NCBI GenBank assembly: GCA_903813345.2
Contig: CAIIXF020000007.1
Location: 20,325,564 to 20,389,563, forward strand
DNA: 64,000 bases
Direction of reading: 5' to 3'
Source of the DNA: Owenia fusiformis
Lineage: Eukaryota > Annelida > Polychaeta > Sabellida > Oweniidae
Part shown: piece by piece, positions 50,101 through 60,174 of the stretch
How positions within the stretch are numbered: the stretch's first letter is position 1
How the letters are laid out: every line of letters begins with the position of its first letter
Notes under the pieces: model-generated
Told to the model about the DNA's origin: nothing
The model's input: only the letters and a program-made list of their open reading frames with translations
Database searches by the model: none
Program-made: the position numbers and the translations under genes

Positions 50101-53100
50101 AAATACTTGTAAGTGAAGTAATTATCACAAAACTATTGTCATCATTGGTTTTGTAAAACACGTTACCATACGTGTTATATAAAAAGTGAGTAATGTGTCT
50201 ATAAGACATATCAAAACTTCCAATAACTCCATATGTCCCCATTTTTCACTTTTCAGAGTTGTAACATCAAGTTACTGAGTAAGTGAGGTCATTTTTCAAG
50301 TACCCGAATTTGTGGAAATTTCTTCCACTTTAAAGACATATTACTCCCCCCTCCGTTTTTTAGCCATTCAATTGTTAACTTTTTCTTGAAAAAATAAATC
50401 TTCAACATTTGTTGAATTTACCGAAAATCAGCTACTCCCCCTCCGTTCATTTCATCAGATCACCAGGCGTGAGACTGCCAACTGTCATTGACTCATCTTA
50501 ACTTTGATGAAAAATATGGTCACTATGGCTACTCGTGTTTCGGGGTATGTGGGATAAAAATCATCAAAATATTTGAGTGTTCAAAAAGTTGTAAAGTGTG
50601 CATACAGCGCATGTTTTAATGCAAGCATCACAATGCTAATATAGCATAATATAGCAAAAGGTGTTTATTTGGTCTTCAAACTGTCATATGTTGGATTTCG
50701 GCTATTAATTGGGGATTTGAACAGGTGCATATGTTAGGCCAATGCATTAACTCCAGCACTCATAGAGGTAATAAAATAATTTGGACTTTGAGACAGGGAA
50801 GGTTTTTCTGAAATGTTGTCCTGATTTTCAGCCCTTTCCACATATGTTTTTTCAATGTTTGATGCACCAATATGTTGCACTTTGAGACACAGTTAACCTC
50901 TAAAATATGATTTATTTGGGATAAAGTGGAAAACAGTACATGTATTTCCCATGTTATTTTCCCATAGGGAAAACTCATGTGATCCATTGTTTTCAGCTTA
51001 ATTTTGGTCATCCAAAATTGATATCTTTAAAACCCCTGCATGAATCATATTTTCATTTAAAGATGTTAACCATGTCTCAAAACGCAATAGAGTGATCAAT
51101 GCAACAAACAATGAAAGACAGGTGTGGAAAGGGCTGGAAATCAGGACAGCATTACAGAAAAAAACATGTTGATGGGGTGTTTGCACCATGCACCTTCCCT
51201 GTCTTAAAGTCCAAATTATTTTATAATCTCTATGACTGCTTGTCCTGGATCGGCCTAACATATGCACCTGTTCAAATCCTCAGAAAATAGCCAAAATCCA
51301 ATATATGACTGAAATCTGTTGCGATAACGTCCATGGTCTTTTAAAAGAAAGTTATTTCTAGTTACATAGAGTAGTTTTCATTCTCATCAATACATCTTTG
51401 CCTTGAAATCATTCGTGAAACATGGGGTTTGACCTTTATGGAAATTTGCTTAATTTTGACACACCTTTGTTTAACTTATACTGTCTTTGAGGCTGCCTTA
51501 TCTGAAACCCCGAAGTGTCTCTTGTTTCAAATGTTTAAACAATCAAGTCTCACCTTGCCTTTATTTCAAACTCTAGTTTCCAGACTCGAGTCCAATCAAA
51601 AAAAAAAATTTATCTACATGGAAGTTTGTGAAGTCCTTTATTTCTGAAACTGTTTTCAATACTTAATATTTTCCAGGTAACTGCTTTACAAAATTATTGT
51701 GCATTGTGAATCTTCATTATCTATCTGATACATATTTTCCTCAGCAAACTTTATTTTCATAGAACACATGATGAATCTTTTATTCCACATTCTCAATTTT
51801 GCATCAATTATGTTTCAAGGATTTTTTCCCTGGCTCACTTTGAAGGATTCCATTGACATTAAAATAAGTCATGGGAAAGTACGTAGGTCATAACAAAGAG
51901 GAATACTGAGTTCCACCCATTCCAATGCAATGATGCAGGTTTTGTGCTAATTTTGAATATCTTTATGGTACTTTTACAGGTAATGGGCTAGTGGCTGTAG
52001 CAAATTGCAGAAATGTTAAAGTTAGTTTTTTTGTCAGAGTAGGTTGTGAAATCACTAAAGAGAAGTCATGAATCTTACATCATAGATGTGTTTTAAATCA
52101 ACTTGTTTACCTGAAAATAAAATGTGGTCACAGCTTTTCTGAACATGCGGATTTACCCGAATGGTGTCTTATTCATAATGTAATAAATGAAATCATTGTG
52201 GTATGTATGTGGAGTCTATTTGCCTTATAATATTACATTTACTTTAGTACATGGATTCTCTCCTAATACGTATAATATTATTTCCTTATAGATATCCAAA
52301 CTTAAATCAAAAGCAGTTTCAAAAAAATTATCGTATATTGTATTTCACCTAAAATATTGTATATGGTATAAGAGCTGTGAAAAATATTGTATATGGTATA
52401 AAAATATTGTATATGGTATAAGAGAGCTAAAAAATATTGTATATGCATTTCCAAGACCCTCTATACACCCCCCCCTTAATTGTAGGATCATTATTAATGA
52501 ATTCCATTCTTGTACCATTTTGTCCAGTTAGAATTGATTTAACTTGATGAACTTATCTTCAACAACTACTGGTAAACCCATTTGTTTGGAGATATTATAA
52601 ACACTGACCTGGTCAATGCTTAATTGTAATGCTTCTCCTACTGTTGGTTCCCTAAAAGCTTTAATCAAATGTAATATCTTGTAATAAGCTTACCACATGA
52701 TTCAAAATCTGGAGTCTGATAAACTTGTGAAAAATCCATGTTGTCGGGCCTTTTGACTTCTACCCCTTCATGTTTTAATATATTACAAAATTCTTCAATT
52801 TCTGCATTGGCCTTCTTTAGATAGCCTTCGGGAAATGATGTTCCACCATGCTTTCTGAAGAACTCCCAATGTTTTGCATATGTGTTTGCCTGAAATAAAA
52901 ATAGCAATAACAAGAGTATTAAAGGATCCCATGGCTGTACTGTATTACAGATGTATAAAATTCACAAGAATTGAATAAATAGATTAGATGGAATGGGGAA
53001 TCAGGGTTATCAAACTTTTGAAGGGGGTGTAGGAGCTGTGGTCTTTAGGATAATTATTGTGCACTGCATTTTTTGAACCAAAGCCTTTACTATCCTTTGG

Positions 53101-54653
53101 AACAGTCTCTCTCAAGTGTTAGGTAAAGCGGGGGCTCTGATTAATAAGAATGGTACATTGAATCAAAATTGACGTTGTTCTAAACGCATGTATATTTGTG
53201 ATCTGCTACACTTATGGAAACCTACCTTAACTTCAACAGTGAATGGGGGCACAGTTGCACCATTAACATTTCCCACTATGACCTCTTCTAATGGATCCCA
53301 TTCATTCCATGCCCAAACTGGTCCATGTTTCTCATGACTTAAATTTTCATCTGATTCCATAATATAATCTTCGGAAGCTACATTACTATTGTTTTTGTCC
53401 AATACTTGCTGTGAACCTGACCAAGATGCATTTTCTCTCTTTATTTTAGGTGATTCATTGTCCCATGATCCAGTAAGCAACTTTTTCATCACCTGAAAAA
53501 GAGGTATCATAATTTAGAACATTTGAATATGTACTTTAATCTAGTATGAAGAAAGGCGTCCCACGCCAAACAAATCTTTAATACAGAAATCTTAAAGTAG
53601 ACATCCTGTCATGTCAGTACTAGAATCTGTGTATATAAAGGGGCATGGAAACTTAAAGACATGCTGGACTTAAATTACCTAAGAAACTGTTACATTTTAT
53701 TCACACATAGTAAGGCAAGGTGTGTCCGATTCAAGTCAATCAGAACAGAGTATTCACATAGTGAACAGTGTGTGAAATATCAAAAACACATGCAAGGTCG
53801 CCAGTTAAACAGTTGTCATGGTGATGAATGAACTTCTCACATTGGATTTGATGACTTGCCAACTTGACCCTTGCAAAAAATGTCATTGGAAATGTGTTCT
53901 TTTAGTGATTTTGCTCCTTTTAGATGATTTTGGAGAAAATATTTCGCAATATGTGAAAAGAATTTAAGCCCAAGACTCGATGCATTGTAGCTGCTTCATT
54001 CAACTCAGGCGTTGTTTCCTAAACTTTGCATTCCCACTGCGCAGTCATGCAAAGATTTGGAAATGATAATTTGGAAATAAGAATGTTGATGTTACATTTG
54101 CCATAGACCATGGTGCCCGTTATTGATGGTTACAGTTTACACTCCCCAGGAAGCATACTTAGTCTAGATCTAGGATTCTCTAAGCTTACTTGGAGCAATT
54201 TTTTACTAACATCATTAGAATTTTGATTTTTGTTCAGGATGAATATAGAAATAATTTTTGACTATAATTTTAAGAAAAGTATAGTAAAACTATGTCATAG
54301 TCTGTAGTCTAGCTTCCACGTCCCTGAAGAACAATGTCAACAAAAAGTTGGAGACCACAACAATATATGTTAACACTTGTCTTTGGTGGTGACATAATAA
54401 TTAATGAAGTATAGGCCTAGGCCATCTAAGCTTAGAACTAGGCCTAGCCTATAGGCCTAGTAGCCTTACTTAGGTCCAAAGCCTTCTCTTAGAGACTCGA
54501 CTAAAGCCTAGACCTAAACTTAGGCCAAGGCCTGGAAGTGGAAAGACACCGAGCTGCGGTTCCTATGATGAGGAAGATTATACTTACTTTTGGCAATGGA
54601 TGGGGCACTTCTCTTCCTCTACATCCGCCTCTAAAAGCCCTAATGCACAACAT
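41184..54653 (-). CDS. GATM: Glycine amidinotransferase (AGAT), 7 exons
   Basis: Mitochondrial enzyme that moves the amidino group of arginine to glycine, giving guanidinoacetate, the first step of creatine synthesis. Exons in transcript order: 54653-54588, 53492-53226, 52889-52694, 48344-48154, 45226-45089, 44501-44270, 41410-41184. Every junction keeps frame: 438 residues against 423 in human. The N-terminus [10 protein letters not shown] matches the presequence of vertebrate AGAT. The catalytic triad is present: Asp269 in PCFDAAD, His319 in NPMHID, Cys423 in [22 protein letters not shown] and [22 protein letters not shown] are intact. The linker before NEWDPLEE (residues about 30-75) is longer and more acidic than in vertebrates. 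Introns 3, 4 and 6 are expanded by satellites and inverted-repeat elements. The gene converges on NTAQ1. Confidence 0.97.
41522..42820. repeat. 162-bp satellite inside an inverted-repeat element
   Basis: CCAAAATGG recurs at 41648, 41810, 41972, 42138, 42300, 42462 and 42624: six spacings, five of exactly 162 and one of 166. Shared words include CCCTCAAACGGTTTGGCTGG and AACCTGTAGACAAGCC. The array is bounded by short inverted repeats, TATCGCACCCT at 41523 and AGGGTGCGATA at 42810-42820, so it may be the interior of a TIR element. It occupies GATM intron 6. Because 162 is a multiple of three, long frames run through it; these are not genes. Confidence 0.85.
42923..43150. mobile_element. Truncated relative of the 35.5-kb MITE
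   Basis: It starts with CACTGGTGATC, continues ATTACGCTGGTTACCGAAA and CAGAACGTCGAAGGTTC, and includes GGCAGAATC and ATCAGTATCATGTTTTA, all matching the element at 35537-35898. It ends around ATTGTCGATTTAATTCC without a second terminal repeat, so one end is missing. It lies in GATM intron 6 beside the satellite. Confidence 0.7.
43234..43645. mobile_element. TTAA-flanked palindromic MITE
   Basis: Both ends read TTAAGGT.CAGCTGGAAAGT in inverted orientation, with TTAA at 43234-43237 and 43642-43645. Arms of over 100 bases pair through AACATTTTGGTAAAAAATTG and ATGTTATTTTCTGGTACAAA. A TTAA target with duplication is characteristic of piggyBac-type transposition. No transposase; located in GATM intron 6. 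Confidence 0.8.
43655..44235. repeat. Tandem repeat of about 140-150 bp
   Basis: The block TTTGAGTTATCAAAGAT followed by TTTTTATGAAAAATGGCGGC, GCAGCCATTTTGAAAAT, a TAGCTCCTTTGTCCCTAGG-like word and AATTTGAACCAAATCC recurs about four times with drift. The array ends about 35 bases from the donor side of GATM exon 6. It is a decayed satellite without coding signal. Confidence 0.7.
44850..44998. repeat. Repeat shared with 30440-30595
   Basis: Contains ACTGAACTAAAA, CATGCAAAAAATGTCTGAAA and the terminal GAGACACCCTATATG, paralleling the copy in the last OSGEPL1 intron. GTGTATAGGGGA at the left may be the other decayed end. It lies in GATM intron 5 and has no coding capacity. Confidence 0.55.
45250..45415. 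repeat. ATGTCAGGGAAATT minisatellite
   Basis: GGAAATGTCAGGGAAATT and variants (ATGTCAGGGATTTTG, TGTCAGGGAAATGTCAGGG) recur irregularly about six times next to GATM exon 5. Low-complexity intronic repeat. Confidence 0.6.
45623..46340. mobile_element. Non-autonomous hAT element with 134-bp repeats
   Basis: The ends TAGTGGTGTCAA and TTGACACCTCTA are hAT-type terminal repeats, followed inward by ATTAACCGGTTAACCGG. TATCAGAT flanks both sides exactly (45615-45622, 46341-46348), the 8-bp duplication expected of hAT elements. The interior holds three tandem copies of a 134-base unit beginning TAAGCGCGGGAAA at 45824, 45958 and 46092, with a partial fourth at 46226. No transposase frame. It lies in GATM intron 4. 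Confidence 0.92.
47215..47945. repeat. ACGCTTTG-rich region with short frame
   Basis: ACGCTTTG, AAGCTTTG, TACGCTCTG and their complements (CAAAGCGT, AAGCGT) recur some 20 times on both sides of a non-repetitive centre. The centre holds TATATAAAG at about 47547 followed by an ATG frame, [20 protein letters not shown]..., of about 30 codons (47600-47692, plus strand). This looks like the start of a degraded transposon gene with its own TATA box, but the family is not recognised. It lies in GATM intron 4. Confidence 0.45.
48604..49424. mobile_element. Palindromic element in GATM intron 3
   Basis: The ends read TTACCAGTTTCGCCACCAGG on the left and the inverse CCTGGTGGTGACACTGGTAA on the right. 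Pairing resumes internally at ATCTCCCCGACCTAGAAGTC and its inverse near 49141, and at the AAAGTTGAT words near the centre. The right end abuts the TTAA of the next element. No coding region. Confidence 0.7.
49820..50466. repeat. Nested palindrome 1
   Basis: The left arm starts GGTGATCAGAAGAAATGAAT and continues GGAGGGGGAGTAG, GCTGATTTTCGGTA, AATTCAACAAAT and CAATTGAATGGCTAAA; the right arm carries all of these inverted, ending ATTTCATCAGATCACC. Arms are about 130 bases. It lies inside the 3-kb TTAA element. Confidence 0.75.
50680..51312. repeat. Nested palindrome 2
   Basis: The left arm CTGTCATATGTTGGATTT, GCATATGTTAGGCC, TCATAGAGGTAATAAAATAA is mirrored by TTATTTTATAATCTCTATGA, GGCCTAACATATGC and AAATCCAATATATGACTG. 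Arms exceed 200 bases and meet around 50990. It lies inside the 3-kb TTAA element; the frames in it are symmetric artefacts. Confidence 0.75.
54410..54535. repeat. AGGCCTAG-rich stretch in GATM intron 1
   Basis: AGGCCTAGG, TAGGCCTAG, CTTAGGTC and CTTAGGCC words recur about ten times, the core being self-complementary. Likely simple-sequence expansion just downstream of the exon 1 donor. Confidence 0.6.
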
Positions 54654-55027
54654 TATTGTTTCTATAAAAAGGACATAGAAAAATACAGAATGGTCGACAA
54701 GAATTTAAAATTTCCGCCTTAGAAACTTTTAAACAAAATGGCAGTAGGTTATACACCACAATTCAGCAACGGTTCCAATTAAATAGCGAACGATCTTGAA
54801 TCGATAAAAAGATTCAAAATTCACAAGGGTACTATGAATATCGGAGCAACCAGTTTGATTTATTATATGGAAAATACATAGGGCCTACAGTACTTTTGAA
54901 TAATATCAGCCTAGTTAGTGTAGTATATTCCGTGGTATGACCTATTGTAATTTTGAGAATCTATACTATGATGTCCTCTGCTGAACTTGAGTCAGTGTTG
55001 ATTTCCGGCTTTGTTTAATCTGCTGTC

Positions 55028-55085
55028 CCACCTAGGTGGATTCCCACCTAGGCTACCCTAGGTGGATTCCCACCTAGGCTACCGA
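55028..55085 (+). repeat. Short tandem duplication
   Basis: CCTAGGTGGATTCCCACCTAGGCTACC occurs twice in direct succession; the inner CCTAGGTGG...CCACCTAGG is itself palindromic, so each unit can form a small hairpin. Confidence 0.85.
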
Positions 55086-55217
55086 GCTATATACGGTCTG
55101 ATTTTTCAATTTCCGGCCCGATGATTAGCCTAGATATATTTTCATATAGACACGGACTTTAAGAATTTTGGATTAAGTTATTGCAGGTTATATAAATAAA
55201 AAATTCAAACATCAAGA

Positions 55218-55998
55218 GGCCATGGCATAGAATAATGGAAATAACGTCACAACGCATGCGCGTAAATCGACATTTCATCAAGGAGGATTGGCTCCCAGGA
55301 TCGAAACTCGATATTTTCCAACAATGAAAACGTCGAAATGTCGTTATTTTCTGAAATTAAAACCGACTATAAATTCAAAATAAACAGTTCAAAAGATTCG
55401 AACCAATATCTCGATCGTTTCTTGTGAGTTTTGGAATTTTTCGTTTGGAAATAAGACCAAAATTCACGATTTAAATGTTGAAGTGAACAAAATGGCGGCT
55501 GTTTGAATTCGAATTTTGTATTACGACATACCCATATATGGGACAGAATATCGGTGGTGCACTCTGGGAGCCAATCCTCCTTGCATTTCATGGTCCAAAA
55601 ATTCAATGGAGAGCACTGTCTTCATCAAAATTTAAAATCTTAATAACTTTTTAGCAAAACATTCATTTTCTTAGGATTCAACGGATCCTTGTAACGTCCA
55701 ACAAAGTGCTTGTTTTGATATATAAATCATCAAAATCCATCTATGAGATCTTTCGGCCTTTTCATGGTTTAATTTTCGGGATATTTTGCTAAAGTCCCCC
55801 ATTGGCCGCCATTATTAGCTTTGAAAAAACTCAAATCCTCATCATTTCATATCATTCGTTAAGTAATCTAAACAACTCCAATCGCTTAGGATTCAACGGA
55901 TTTTAGGTTATAAATTTGTCAATATTTTGATTTTCGACCATTAATGAGATTCATTGTCCCGGTATTCATGACGCTATTTCCATTATTCCACGCCATTA
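55218..55998. mobile_element. Palindromic element upstream of GATM
   Basis: The left arm GGCATAGAATAATGGAAATA is mirrored at the right by TATTTCCATTATTCCACGCC. A nested pair, AGGAGGATTGGCTCCCAG at 55281 and TGGGAGCCAATCCTCCT at about 55564, suggests two stacked inverted structures. No coding region. Confidence 0.65.
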
Positions 55999-57744
55999 CA
56001 CTAAGTGCATTGGGAAGCTAACAAGAAGTGGGGTTGTGATTTTTACAAAAAATATAAACTATTTCGCACAGTTTATTTTTAACTTAAAAGCTTCTTCATA
56101 TTGGAAAAAATAAATCACCCCATGCAATCACGCGGTACTAACTGACCGGGGAGTATCGAAACCAAAACGCCCCGCAAAACCGTTAATTTGAATTTCAAAC
56201 CTATCCTTTCTTTGGACAATCAATGATTGTGAGTTTCAGAGTACACCGTTTTTCTTCAAACTTGTTCCATTAAAACCTTCACAGAAATACCTTACAGAAC
56301 TGGCCTGAAACAAAATTCCTACAAAAAATGATTGATTTAGCCATTGCCTGAGGTTTTAAGTTAAAAGATAAATTGTGCGAAATTACATGATATTTCTAAA
56401 TGTTAAATCTCATGCCCTGTGTTCTAACCTAAATTAGACGATCCCAACCCGTACCTACGATTTTAAAGAATGGGTATCGATATGGCGAATTTTTTGAACA
56501 CACGTTTCTCTTAAACTAGTCATCAAAAATTTCTGAAAATCTTAAAAATTGTCAATTTATTACCTATCTTTTGAATGGTAACAATATAATTTGAAATAGA
56601 TATACATACTTTCATCTATATTGTTTTAAAAAACACATCAAACACTTGTTTTATTCTTGGTATCATGTTTCCAGAGTGAAATGAAACATCTTTCCGAACC
56701 TCATTGGAATAAAACGATATAAACACAGGTGACATGTTAAGGTCTCTCAATATTGTAATTGTACAAAGGAAATTTTGGTTCATTTTAAAAAAGTATCTTG
56801 TTAATGAAATAAAAGTTTTTTCTTGATTTTTATCTATTTTGGGGGGATTTTGTTTTAATTTTTTGAATACTTTTTTAAAATCAACCAAAAATTCCTTTGT
56901 ATAACTTTAATATTGAGAGGTCTAAAAACATGTTGTATATGCTATTTTGTTCCAACAAGGTTCGGAAAGACATTTTATTTCATTCTCAAGAATTGGTAGA
57001 AAGGAACAAAAACAATTGCACTAAAAAAACAAAAAATGTTAACAAAAACAGTTATATAAAATATTTCTAAATAATTTTCGCATTAAATTGTTGTCAATCA
57101 GTCAACATTACGTAAAATACCATGTTTTTTTACAGAATGTTTTCAATGATTGGTTTAGGAGAAAAACATTGATGAATTCAGTTCTCCATATCGATACCTA
57201 TCCTTTTTAAACAGTACAATAAAATTTACCTCCGATGATATGTCTCCTCCGCGACGATATTGGCAATACAATGATACTACTTGCTGAATACTGATACAGC
57301 TCAGTAGTTCAAACCAACTCATTAAAGTTTCACGATACAGAGCGCAATTGGACACATATGGAGATACAGGGAAACTGTTAAGAGTCCCCGTGGATTGTTA
57401 AAATATTTTTTTATCATTCATTTACTATTTGTCATGACTTTAAAAGTTATTTTGAAAAAAAGTTGTCCGCTTTTCATTTCTGAAATATTTAAATTTCCCG
57501 CCTTTTTTCAAAAAAAGTTGAAATCTTTTAATCATCAAATATTCCACCATACATTTCAAAAAAAGATTATCTTTTTAACACCTACGCAAAGATTGAACAA
57601 AGGACACACTTTTTCTATAATAAAATGCCATATCTAATGTGCCACTTCAGTGTTTTAGCATATCAAAAATATTTTGCAACCTGAGTGATGTCATCGATGA
57701 CTCACTCAGGTGGCAAATTTTTTTTTGAAAAAATGAATTTTTTT

Positions 57745-58680
57745 CTATGTCAATCTTTTCCAAGTATGCTAAACTTCAAAAATAAATCAATGTTGATTGT
57801 CTAAAGCCCGGTATACACCAATGGGGCAAAATCCCACTTGCCCCATCGAGTCCCATCTTGCCCCATCGAATCCCAATTTGCCCCATCGAATCCCACGAAT
57901 TCCCATGGGACCTTGATGACTTTGCCCCATCGTGCCCCATGCATTCCCATCAAGCCCCGTGGAGTCCCATCAAATCCCATCGTGCCCCATTGGTGTATGT
58001 CGGGTTTCACACAACACGTCATATGATCGAAAATCCCACGATGCCCCATGGAAAGAATGAACATGTTCATTCTCGATGGGACTCCATGGGACCCCGTGGG
58101 ATTTTGCCCCATCTTGCCCCATCGAGTCCCACGTGGGACTTCATGGGACCTCATTGGGACCTCGTGGGATTCGAAGGGGCAAAATCCGACGGAGTCCCAT
58201 GGAGTCCAACGGACTTCATGGGGCAAAATCCCAAAAGGTCCCACGAGGTCCCACGCAATGTTAAGTCTATGGAGGTCCCAACTTGCCCCATTGGTGTATA
58301 CCGGGCTTAACGAGGTTAAAAGGAAGAATATATTATGTTTTAGATATAATTGTACCATTGGTTTCTATGAGAACTAAAATTTTGAAATGCATTTTTCTCT
58401 GAACCATTTTCATGGATTGATGACATCACTTCTCGCTTATTTATGAACCGATTTTCTTAATTTCTTCGGCAAAAAATGTGAGGATGAATGCTGTGCATTG
58501 GTATGAATTATCCCTTATTAAAAGATACGTGTAACCTCTAAAAATTAGTTTTAGAGAAATTCACGATTTTCGAACAAAAAGTCCTTCAAAAACCACTTTT
58601 TGAAATTAAAATAAGAAGTTTCACAATAGGATTACAATATAAGCCAAAGTTGTTTAAACTGTATATGGGCACACCCCATT
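57745..58680. repeat. Dispersed repeat, copy B
   Basis: Second copy of the repeat at 285-1255, same orientation. It begins CTATGTCAATCTTTTCCAAG, then GCTAAACTTCAAAAATAAAT; after the insertion at 57805-58307 it resumes with AGGTTAAAAGGAAGAATA, GGTTTCTATGAGAAC and CCGATTTTCTTAATTT, ending near GTTTAAACTGTATATGGGCA. Confidence 0.6.
57805..58307. mobile_element. Harbinger-like MITE with GGGGCA-word interior
   Basis: The ends AGCCCGGTATACACCAATGG and the inverse CCATTGGTGTATACCGGGCT are perfect over 20 bases and flanked by TAA (57802-57804 and 58308-58310), fitting the 3-bp TWA duplication of PIF/Harbinger elements. The interior is almost wholly composed of short degenerate words, TTGCCCCATCG, AGTCCCATGG, GACCTCGTGGGA, in both orientations. 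Frames of up to 185 codons on both strands come from this repetition and are not genes. Confidence 0.82.
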
Positions 58681-58767
58681 CTCTTATTCGTCATAACACT
58701 GGAAGTTTACGACGTTATACCCAGTATTTTCGGCGGGAGATTTGTTTATCCCACAGTTGAGGTCAAA

Positions 58768-58922
58768 TCTGTAGAATAACACGTATATATATTTATGATA
58801 TTTTGCAAATGCGTGGAAAAAAGCGATATCTGTGGAATACGGAGAATATTTCACAGATATCACTTTTTCCACGGAGTTGCAAAATATCATGAATACTGTA
58901 TACACGTGTTATTCTATTTATA
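58768..58922. repeat. Hairpin repeat
   Basis: AGAATAACACGTATA at the left is mirrored by ATACACGTGTTATTCT at the right. Inner segments ATATTTTGCAA, CGTGGAAAAAAG and GATATCTGTG pair with CACAGATATC, CTTTTTCCACG and TTGCAAAATAT. Arms about 70 bases. Small MITE or hairpin without coding content. Confidence 0.7.
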
Positions 58923-59816
58923 GAACATCCTATACATATCTCATTTATTTCGACGTTTTGACAGAATATGGTCCTTTCCCTTTCGTGGGAACATTGACCA
59001 ACCATGCAGATATACCTCTAGTATCACTACGTCTCAACATTTCGTCTGAACACTATCTAAAACTTCTCAAACCTTCTAGAAAGCACGACAATTTCTTTAA
59101 AAAAAGATAACTTTTCACGAAAACCATCATACTTTCTACAATTGTAGCAATATCATGTTACTTTTCCCCAAAGTCAATCGGGTTACCAACCCCCAAAGCC
59201 TAACCACATCGGAAAAGAAAGTATTCTCAGTCACCATATCATGTTTATGATTTGTACCTTATTTTCCATGGGACATGCAGATAAATATGATTGATACAAC
59301 TCTGTTCAACCAGTCACAGTACAGTCATTCCAATGCATGGGTGTAAAATTGTATTTATCAGTTAAAGGTCCGATATAAACTTTGGCTTATCCAATATTAT
59401 CAAAGTGTGAAATGTGAAACTTAAAGGTGCAACAAGTAGTGCAGAGGGGCCCTTCAACGATCATTTTTTTTTTATAATATATACTCTTTATTTCTTAAAA
59501 TCATAGATACATTTTCATTGTTATTTACGGCGTAATCGCCCTGAAAATGCATTTCTACTGCCGCTTTAAGTGAATTTAAAATACAATATAATATAACATT
59601 TAGTCAAAGTCATTATTAGAGTAAGAAAAATATTTAATTTAGATACTATCTGTTTTTCTACCTGTCTGTACCCCCGTTGGTGCCCTGAATTTGAATTACT
59701 GTTATCGATTATTTAATGAAATTCAAAACTGCCTTAAAGATTTTCGAATTGTTTTCATTTGTCAGATCTTTGTCGCCAAAAAGTAGGAAATTTGTCTTAT
59801 TTTTTAATGTTTTCTA

Positions 59817-60161
59817 TTAGGTAACATCTAAGTTTAGTTCATGTTTAACCACCGCTAGCGCATTTGTTTCTCTCAGAGGGCAGGACAAGAGTTTATGCTG
59901 TGCTGTCTCTCGAGCTCCACAGTCACAATATGGATCGTTAATGAAAGAGAAATTATGGTCAAAAAGATCGGATTTGAAATATCGATTTACTCTTATCTTA
60001 TTTAATTCAATTTCTTCTTTTCTATCAAGATTCTGTATGTAGGAGGTTGAAATTGTAGGTTCGGTGTTTTTGGTGAGGTGATCGTTTAGTTGTTTTTTAA
60101 AAAGTGAGAAGCTGTTCGTTTCCTTGTGGTCTCTAGGAAGACGGTTCCACAAGGTTATCAT
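59817..60161 (-). pseudogene. LINE ORF2 C-terminal segment
   Basis: The 114-residue frame has WNRLPRDHKETNSFSLFKKQ, typical of the C-terminal region of Jockey/CR1-group ORF2, followed by a Cys/His cluster (CDCGARETAQHKLLSC) like the terminal zinc-knuckle of these proteins. It probably belongs to the same element as 61142-63464, from which it is separated by non-LINE sequence. Confidence 0.7.
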
Positions 60162-60174
60162 TGAGCAAACTGTT

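Larger units (their letters stand above)
49425..52479. mobile_element. 3-kb TTAA element with terminal repeats
   Basis: TTAA at 49425 and 52476 is followed in each direction by a run of eight G (an extra T on the left) and TGTATAGAG. Inside both ends lie tandem copies of ATTGTATATGGTATAAGAG, inverted relative to each other: five or so on the left (49445-49575) and four on the right (52325-52445). The interior contains two further palindromes and no transposase. TTAA suggests piggyBac-type mobilisation. Whether the 3-kb unit moved as one piece is inferred. Confidence 0.65.
54654..59816. other. Region upstream of GATM, no gene seen
   Basis: Should contain the GATM promoter near 54.65-54.8 kb, though no TATA box or clear initiator is evident. 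The rest holds repeats listed separately. From about 56.0 to 57.6 kb the sequence is AT-rich with runs of A and T and no recognisable gene or element. Confidence 0.5.

Noticed and set aside
55367-55606. 79-codon frame upstream of GATM
   Set aside because: It lies inside a palindromic element, lacks similarity and does not extend beyond the element.
57801-58358. Overlapping frames of up to 185 and 150 codons on opposite strands
   Set aside because: They arise from the low-complexity palindromic interior of the TAA-flanked element and run across its boundary.
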